NCBI GenBank assembly: GCA_003158895.1
Contig: PMLO01000065.1
Location: 21,053 to 31,556, forward strand
Source of the DNA: Propionibacteriaceae bacterium
GTDB taxonomy: Bacteria; Actinomycetota; Actinomycetes; Propionibacteriales; Propionibacteriaceae
DNA: 10,504 nucleotides
Direction of reading: 5' to 3'
Of the stretch, positions 7,107 to 10,504 are shown one piece after another; the stretch's first letter is position 1, and each line of letters opens with the position of its first letter. The notes beneath the pieces are model-generated. The model had not been told where the DNA came from. It worked only from the letters and a program-made list of their open reading frames with translations, and made no database searches. The translations under genes were made by a program, and so were the position numbers.

Positions 7107-7138
7107 ACGGTCTCGACTATTCGGTAGACGGTCCCGAC
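7104..7138 (+). repeat. Short direct repeat, 21-bp period, at the rocD stop
   Basis: TAGACGGTCTCGAC (7104-7117) recurs as TAGACGGTCCCGAC (7125-7138), 13 of 14 identical with a 7-nt spacer, giving a 21-bp period. The first copy contains the rocD stop codon. Function is unknown. Confidence 0.5.
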
Positions 7139-7146
7139 GCAGACCA

Positions 7147-7208
7147 GTCGAGGGGTCACGACACGCCCAGTACGTACGGCATGTCCTGTCGCGAAGTGAC
7201 CTCTCGAC
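7147..7208. repeat. 13-bp inverted repeat (large stem-loop) between convergent genes
   Basis: GTCGAGGGGTCAC (7147-7159) and GTGACCTCTCGAC (7196-7208) pair at 12 of 13 positions, with a G:U as the exception. The 36-nt loop contains a shorter CGACA/TGTCG pairing and a GTACGTAC self-palindrome. The element lies in the 167-bp gap between the convergent rocD and paralogue-1 genes, where a bidirectional transcription stop would be expected. It has no T-tract, so it is not a classical intrinsic terminator. A small mobile repeat or protein-binding dyad is also possible. Confidence 0.5.
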
Positions 7209-7273
7209 CCGTGATCAGGCTGCATCGTGCGTGATGGTTGAGTTCCGGCCCGACATCGTCTCGCACGCCGATC

Positions 7274-7843
7274 TCAGTACGTGCGGGATCCGGGCTCATA
7301 CTCTCGGCGGATCCGGGCGGCTTGCGGAATCCAGCCACCTTCGCATGCATGCAGCAGCAGGTTCGCCGCAACCTGAAGCTCTGCGTGACTCAGCTGGAGC
7401 TCACCTCCGGTGCTCCGCCGGATCGCCTCGCCGAGGTCGAGGGTCCACAGGCCGACGGTGAAGTCTGGGTCGTACAGGTCGGGCACAGCGCCGTGTTCGT
7501 TGAGCCACGCCTTCGTCGCTTCAGGCAGCCAGTCGGCGTCATCGCTGTGGTGCAGCAGCTCACGGGCGATCGCGTGCAGCTGGTCGATGCCGAGCGTGGT
7601 TCTGCCGCCGGTCGATCGCCAGATGATGTAGCCAAGGTCCGCGGCCCACGCGTCAAGGTCGAAGCTCAGGTCTGGTCCGTTCTCGGGTGTGCCGAGCTGC
7701 CTGCGAAGAGCGCCGACCTCCTGGTCGTTCCACTCGTCGCCTTGGCGCCAGTGGATGCCGGCGAACGAGTCGATCACGTCCCGGATGCGGTCGCGGTCGT
7801 AGCCCTCAGCGGCTAGCGCGGCGACGACCTGGTCGGTGGTCAT
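7274..7843 (-). CDS. Uncharacterised repeat protein, paralogue 1
   Basis: The 189-residue product is not one I can name. An N-terminal segment (TTDQVVAALAAEGYDRDRIRDVIDSF, 2-27) looks like a small two- or three-helix module, loosely UBA-like. After a polar linker, two related units follow: DLDAWAADLGYIIWRSTGG...LLHHSDDADWLPEA (62-109) and DFTVGLWTLDLGEAIRRSTGG...NLLLHACEGGWIPQA (127-175). Both follow the pattern DLxxxIxRSTGGxxxLxxxxLxxxAxxLLxHxxxxxWxPxA. There is no signal peptide or membrane segment, so it is probably a cytosolic, acidic, helical protein. Third codon positions are G/C rich, so it is a real gene. The frame is open upstream to 8098, but alignment to paralogue 2, which has an in-frame stop just before its ATG, fixes the start at 7843. 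A role as an immunity or adaptor protein is speculation. Confidence 0.75.
   Translation of the reverse strand: MTTDQVVAALAAEGYDRDRIRDVIDSFAGIHWRQGDEWNDQEVGALRRQLGTPENGPDLSFDLDAWAADLGYIIWRSTGGRTTLGIDQLHAIARELLHHSDDADWLPEATKAWLNEHGAVPDLYDPDFTVGLWTLDLGEAIRRSTGGELQLSHAELQVAANLLLHACEGGWIPQAARIRREYEPGSRTY
7301..7660 (-). repeat. Two copies of a ~50-residue coding repeat in paralogue 1
   Basis: Unit A (about 7502-7660) and unit B (about 7301-7462) encode the same pattern of conserved positions. STGG is followed 27-28 residues later by W, with x-P after it, and an A-rich LL(L)H helix lies between. Unit B is closer to unit B of paralogue 2 (12 identical residues in a row, ELQVAANLLLHA) than to its own unit A. 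Confidence 0.65.
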
Positions 7844-7848
7844 GGCCC

Positions 7849-7854
7849 AACGTA
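7849..7854 (-). promoter_or_regulatory. -10 box of paralogue 1 (leaderless)
   Basis: TACGTT (minus strand, 7854-7849) lies 5 nt before the ATG at 7843. The same element (TACCCT, 5 nt) occurs before paralogue 2. The 45 or so bases upstream align between the two genes, including a shared GACATC-GTC block, so this stretch is likely a conserved promoter. Confidence 0.45.
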
Positions 7855-7889
7855 GAGCCGGACTGATGTCGGATGCCAGACCCCAGGCT

Positions 7890-8346
7890 TGGGAGGGTGG
7901 CCCCGCTAGGTGCGACGCAGCGTTCGTGGGTACCTCTGTCGAGTCATATTCGGCCTTCCAGCCATTCTGGCCACCAGTGGCCGTCACCCGGTCGGGAGGA
8001 CGCTCATCTCCTGACAAAGGGAGGGGGACAGCGATGGGGTGTGGCAGTGGTAACAGGGGCGAGAAGCAGCCTGGACAACTGCGGGGGCTTTCCGGCAACT
8101 GTCGCGAAGGGCACCCCGGTGTGCAGAGCCGAGGTAGTTCACGTAAGGTTCAGATGTTGGTGTGGTCCTTGAGCCCGTCCCCAAGCGTTGGTTCGGACCA
8201 CGCCACCATTTTGATCACCTGCCTATGTCCCGAGCGAACAGCCAGACACCGCGTCTGCTCGCTCCCACTGCTGCGCTACGAGAAGGAGTGGTGGTTGGGG
8301 GCATGGCGGCGCCGACGACGCGTACGCGACCTCGCGGATGCTCGGT
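7890..8346. other. Non-coding spacer between the two paralogues
   Basis: About 450 bases lie between the shared promoter of paralogue 1 and the stop of paralogue 2. Open frames exist on both strands, but their third-position G/C bias is much weaker than in the real genes and no domain is recognisable. The spacer contains an inverted repeat at 8162-8201. It shows no tRNA, no transposase fragment and no third copy of the paralogue. Confidence 0.5.
8162..8201. repeat. Inverted repeat with nested palindrome
   Basis: GTGGTCC (8162-8168) pairs perfectly with GGACCAC (8195-8201). The stem can be extended outward by TGGTG/CACCA across a 3-nt bulge. Inside the loop, CCAAGCGTTGG (8181-8191) is itself a hairpin. 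The result is a branched structure of about 55 nt in the spacer. Function is unknown; a small RNA, a terminator-like stop for paralogue 2 transcripts, or a remnant of a mobile element are possible. Confidence 0.35.
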
Positions 8347-8955
8347 CTACGGCGCTTCGTCCGGCACCGGTTGGTGCTCGGTGCGGAGCAGGGCAGCCTG
8401 CGGAACCCAGTCATCCTCCCGTGCGTGAAGGAGGAGGTTCGCAGCGACCTGTAGCTCGACACGGGACAGCTCGATGGAGCCGTTCGTTCCCACCCGGATC
8501 GCCTCGTCGAGGCCGTCGGCCCAACGGGTGACGGAGAAGTCCGGGACGTACGAGCTGCCCTCGATGCGAGGGTTGTCCGTCTCTGGATCCCATGGTCCGC
8601 TGCTCCAACGAAGCAGATGGTCGGCGACCCGCCGGATCTGGTTCGGATTGAGCGGGGCCTTGCCGCCGGTCGTCCGGTCAAGGACTCGGGCCAGGTCGGC
8701 AGCCCACACTTCGACGTCCGACTGCGGGTTCCGTCCATCGGCGGGGCTGTTGTCCTGTGCGTCGGCGAGTTGCTTGTCCGGGGAGTCGGTGGCAGGCGTG
8801 CCGAGCTGTGTACGGAGGGTGCTGAGATCCTTCTGGCTCCAGTCCTCGTCCTCGTCGCGCCAGTCCGCCTCGGCGAGCGCATCCATGACGGTTTGGATCC
8901 TGTCGCGGCTGTAGCCGTCAGCGGTCAGAGCGGCGACGACCTGATCGATGGTCAT
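8347..8955 (-). CDS. Uncharacterised repeat protein, paralogue 2
   Basis: The 202-residue product is a paralogue of the protein encoded at 7274-7843. It has the same N-terminal helical module (MTIDQVVAALTADGYSRDRIQTVMDAL, 1-27) and a QLGTP segment at 50-54. An extra polar insert of about 20 residues (roughly 58-78) follows. The same two units come next: DVEVWAADLARVLDRTTGG...WDPE (80-125) and DFSVTRWADGLDEAIRVGTNGS...ELQVAANLLLHAREDDWVPQA (139-187). In unit B the STGG is changed to GTNG. No signal peptide or transmembrane segment is seen. The start is firm because an in-frame TGA lies only one codon before the ATG. The spacing of several hundred bases and separate promoters suggest that the two copies are expressed independently. 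Function is unknown. Confidence 0.75.
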   Translation of the reverse strand: MTIDQVVAALTADGYSRDRIQTVMDALAEADWRDEDEDWSQKDLSTLRTQLGTPATDSPDKQLADAQDNSPADGRNPQSDVEVWAADLARVLDRTTGGKAPLNPNQIRRVADHLLRWSSGPWDPETDNPRIEGSSYVPDFSVTRWADGLDEAIRVGTNGSIELSRVELQVAANLLLHAREDDWVPQAALLRTEHQPVPDEAP

Positions 8956-8960
8956 GCGTC

Positions 8961-8966
8961 AGGGTA
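8961..8966 (-). promoter_or_regulatory. -10 box of paralogue 2 (leaderless)
   Basis: TACCCT (minus strand, 8966-8961) lies 5 nt before the ATG at 8955. It aligns with TACGTT before paralogue 1 inside a longer block of upstream similarity (about 8956-9000 against 7844-7890). Confidence 0.45.
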
Positions 8967-9000
8967 GAACCAGACCGATGTCGAGGGCCACATCACCCCA

Positions 9001-9484
9001 CCTGTCAACGTCTCAGCAGCCATGGCCGCACGGCCACAGCAGCATCGCCGTCGTGGGGGCGCTACTCCTGACAGTTGTTGTTGCTGCTGCTTGTCGGTTG
9101 ACACGCCGCTTGAGACGAATCTCAAGGGTTCGCTCTGTGCGGTTGATGCCCGAAAGTGATAGACCCCGTGAGATTTCTCGGCGCATGCGGAGGAACCCTG
9201 GCCGGCTCGTCTGCGACCGCCGTCAGTGGGAGCGATTCGGTGGCGGCCCCCGTCGCGGCGTCATACCTAGGTGCGGTGGTCGTCGTAGGCCGAGGTGCGG
9301 ACAGGCATTTGGGGCCGGTGTGGCGGTTCGTACGGTGTGTCGCGCGGTCCGGAAGCCCTTTGCCCGTCGTCGGCAGTGCTCGATCGTCGTTTTCGCTGCC
9401 GAGGTGAGCGGAACGGGCGAATCCGGGCCTGGTCGGGAGCTCTGAGCAGCGAAAACAGCGATCTCTCAGCGTGGCCGCTGCTTC
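9001..9484. other. Stretch without a supported gene
   Basis: Several open frames cross this region on both strands, but none has the third-position G/C bias or composition of the neighbouring genes, and none shows a known domain. One plus-strand frame reads a hydrophobic segment (AVVGALLLTVVVAAAC, about 9048-9095) before turning into arginine-rich, non-protein-like sequence. A GGCCGcaCGGCC hairpin is present near 9024-9035. Otherwise nothing is recognised. Confidence 0.45.
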
Positions 9485-9556
9485 GGCGGTCCAGGGTGAA
9501 CACCCCAGGACACCGCCCACTCTTGCCAAGGCCAGGGCGGTCGGCACTCCCAAGAG
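9485..9556 (+). repeat. Two adjacent stem-loops upstream of the GNAT gene
   Basis: First, GGCGGTCC (9485-9492) pairs with GGACACCGCC (9508-9517), with GGGTG/CACCC (9494-9498/9501-9505) stacked inside, a stem of about 15 pairs with small bulges. Second, CTCTTG (9520-9525) pairs with CAAGAG (9551-9556). They sit 68 nt or more before the acetyltransferase start and could be a terminator-like barrier or part of a structured leader. There is no T-tract. Confidence 0.4.
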
Positions 9557-9624
9557 ACGAGTGACTTGTGGACCTCTCGGGATATTCGCGGCGACGCAAC
9601 CCCGGATTGTGCGACCGTTGGGGC

Positions 9625-10236
9625 GTGGGTCAGACCAGCATCACAGTGCGCGGCAGCGAGCCGGGCGATCTGCGCGAGTGTGAGGAGATCATTCGAGACG
9701 CGTTCTGGAATGTCTATCGGCCCGGCTGCTTCGAGCACTGGATCTGGCACAAATCCCTGAGCGGCCACCCTGACCTCCGCCAGTCACTTGTTGCCATTGT
9801 CGAGGGCCGCGTCGCTGGCTGCCTGATGAGCACGACAGCGCACATCAAGGGCTCCACATCTGCTGGTACTCCGGTCATCGCGATCGGGCCGCTGGGTGTC
9901 CGGCCAACCCTCCAAGGAAAGGGAGTCGGGTCTCGCCTCATGAGCGAGTCGCTATCCCGGGCTCGTTCCGATGGTGAGCTCGGAGCATTTCTGTACGGGG
10001 ATCCAGCCTTCTATGGAAGGTTCGGATTCGAGGATGCCGTCCGCTGGCATGTCACGACCGCTCAAGGTGACAACTTCCCGGCCTTCATGGGCCTCGAGTT
10101 GCAACCCAACGGGATCACCGGTGTCCACGGTCGGCTCGTAGAGAGCGAAGTGCTCGAAGTCGATGAGCCTGCGGTCGCTGCGTTCGATGCGGACTTCCCC
10201 GCACGAGCGAAGCTGAGGCTCCCTGGGCAGTTGTGA
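9625..10236 (+). CDS. GNAT family N-acetyltransferase, YhbS-like
   Basis: The 203-residue product starts ITVRGSEPGDLRECEEIIRDAFW (6-28), a typical GNAT first strand and helix. VAIVEGRVAGCLM (56-68) is the second hairpin. The acetyl-CoA-binding motif A, AIGPLGVRPTLQGKGVGSRLM, spans 86-106 with the Q-x-K-G-x-G pyrophosphate loop at 97-102. FLYGDPAFYGRFGFE (122-136) is the diagnostic YhbS/COG3153 motif. The C-terminal half continues beyond a minimal GNAT fold. The acceptor substrate is unknown. The frame opens at GTG 9568, but the extra 19 residues look unlike the family, so GTG 9625 is preferred; neither start has a strong Shine-Dalgarno. Third-position G/C bias is weaker than in the genes at 1-7100, a hint of later acquisition. 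Confidence 0.82.
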   Translation: MGQTSITVRGSEPGDLRECEEIIRDAFWNVYRPGCFEHWIWHKSLSGHPDLRQSLVAIVEGRVAGCLMSTTAHIKGSTSAGTPVIAIGPLGVRPTLQGKGVGSRLMSESLSRARSDGELGAFLYGDPAFYGRFGFEDAVRWHVTTAQGDNFPAFMGLELQPNGITGVHGRLVESEVLEVDEPAVAAFDADFPARAKLRLPGQL

Positions 10237-10504
10237 GTTATCTGCGCGGAACGTCCGCTCTCGCTGCTCTGTGTGCGCACTCGTGTGGACGCGCCGACCC
10301 TGCCGCCGGAAAATCGGCGCGGTGGGAGCCGTCGTGGGGGAGGAGCGCTTTCCGATGCCGTCCGGGCCGCCCCTGCGGCATGGTTTGACGGTCAGGGTCG
10401 TGACCCGCTGACCAGTCTTGTGTCGAAGGGTCAGAAGTCTCACGAGGATGTCGCAGTCGTGATCTTGAATTGATGTCTCGCTGAACATGTCGAAGTCTGA
10501 GGGC
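10237..10504. other. Right-end region without a supported gene
   Basis: No frame here has convincing coding character. CGCCG-gaaaat-CGGCG (10304-10319) is a small hairpin about 70 nt after the acetyltransferase stop and may take part in transcript ending, although no T-tract follows. A larger dyad lies at 10387-10417. The terminal 60 bases read on the minus strand as a peptide of no known family. Confidence 0.4.
10387..10417. repeat. 31-bp imperfect dyad
   Basis: The left arm GAC-GGTCA-GGGTC (10387-10399) and right arm GACCC-gc-TGACC-a-GTC (10402-10417) form 13 pairs around a central GT, interrupted by a 2-nt and a 1-nt bulge. It could be a protein-binding site, a cruciform, or an end of a mobile element whose body lies outside the window. 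Confidence 0.4.

Noticed and set aside
7844..8098. N-terminal extension of paralogue 1 (85 extra codons)
   Set aside because: Paralogue 2 has an in-frame stop immediately before the equivalent ATG, and the upstream DNA similarity is promoter-like, so the extension is not translated.
8188..8210. tRNA 3'-end-like string (GGTTCGGACC...CCACCA)
   Set aside because: The T-arm stem does not pair and no acceptor or anticodon arm can be built upstream, so it is coincidental similarity.
8948..9445. Plus-strand frame with a hydrophobic, lipobox-like segment (ALLLTVVVAAAC)
   Set aside because: The downstream part is arginine-rich with no third-position G/C bias, and the N-terminal part overlaps the promoter of paralogue 2. 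The hydrophobic stretch is probably a chance reading of GTT/GCT repeats.
9122..9553. Minus-strand frame of 143 codons
   Set aside because: It has no domain, an unusual composition rich in T, P and R, and codon use unlike neighbouring genes. Not supported as a gene.
9952..10488. Minus-strand frame of 178 codons entering from the right edge
   Set aside because: Most of it is antisense to the acetyltransferase. The first ~40 codons (MFSETSIQDHDCDILVRLL...) match no family that I recognise.
1..10504. CRISPR array, rRNA, transposase genes
   Set aside because: I looked for regularly spaced repeats, conserved rRNA segments and transposase motifs on both strands and found none.

Overview
The window looks like chromosomal DNA from a high-GC actinobacterium. 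Most reading frames have strong G/C bias at third codon positions. Several genes appear to be transcribed leaderless, with a TANNNT -10 box 5-7 nt before the start codon. The block AsnC/Lrp regulator - amidinotransferase-fold arginine hydrolase - ornithine aminotransferase resembles the Mycobacterium tuberculosis Rv2321c-Rv2324 neighbourhood. Nocardioidaceae or a related family is plausible, but the sequence alone does not settle genus.

Layout. (1) 1-980, minus strand: a flavoprotein of the sulfide:quinone oxidoreductase (SQR) family, truncated by the window edge. Its promoter overlaps a near-perfect CsoR/CstR-type palindrome. (2) 1211-2998, plus: a FadD15-like long-chain acyl-CoA synthetase. 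It is followed at 3023-3898 by a class I SAM-dependent methyltransferase with its own apparent leaderless promoter. (3) 3920-4417, minus: a TspO/MBR membrane protein, downstream of and probably cotranscribed with an Lrp/AsnC regulator (4467-4904, minus). (4) Divergent from the regulator, 5008-7106, plus: a two-gene arginine catabolic operon. The first gene encodes a guanidino-group hydrolase (DDAH/arginine dihydrolase type) and the second ornithine aminotransferase. The 103-bp divergent gap holds two 15-bp palindromic sites whose centres are 31 bp apart, a plausible Lrp-type operator. Together the genes would take arginine to ornithine and then to glutamate semialdehyde.

(5) 7107-9560 is the accessory-looking part. 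It holds two minus-strand paralogues of unknown function (7274-7843 and 8347-8955). Each has a short helical N-terminus and two copies of a roughly 50-residue repeat. The gene duplication carried the promoter with it. The spacers (7107-7273, 7844-8346, 8956-9624) show no convincing gene but contain several inverted repeats. (6) 9625-10236, plus: a GNAT acetyltransferase with weaker G/C third-position bias than the genes on the left. The last 268 bases hold no gene that I can support, but do contain a long imperfect dyad.

The best candidates for something undescribed are the tandem repeat-protein pair at 7274-8955 and the two operator architectures, one at the SQR promoter and one at the Lrp/arginine divergent promoter.
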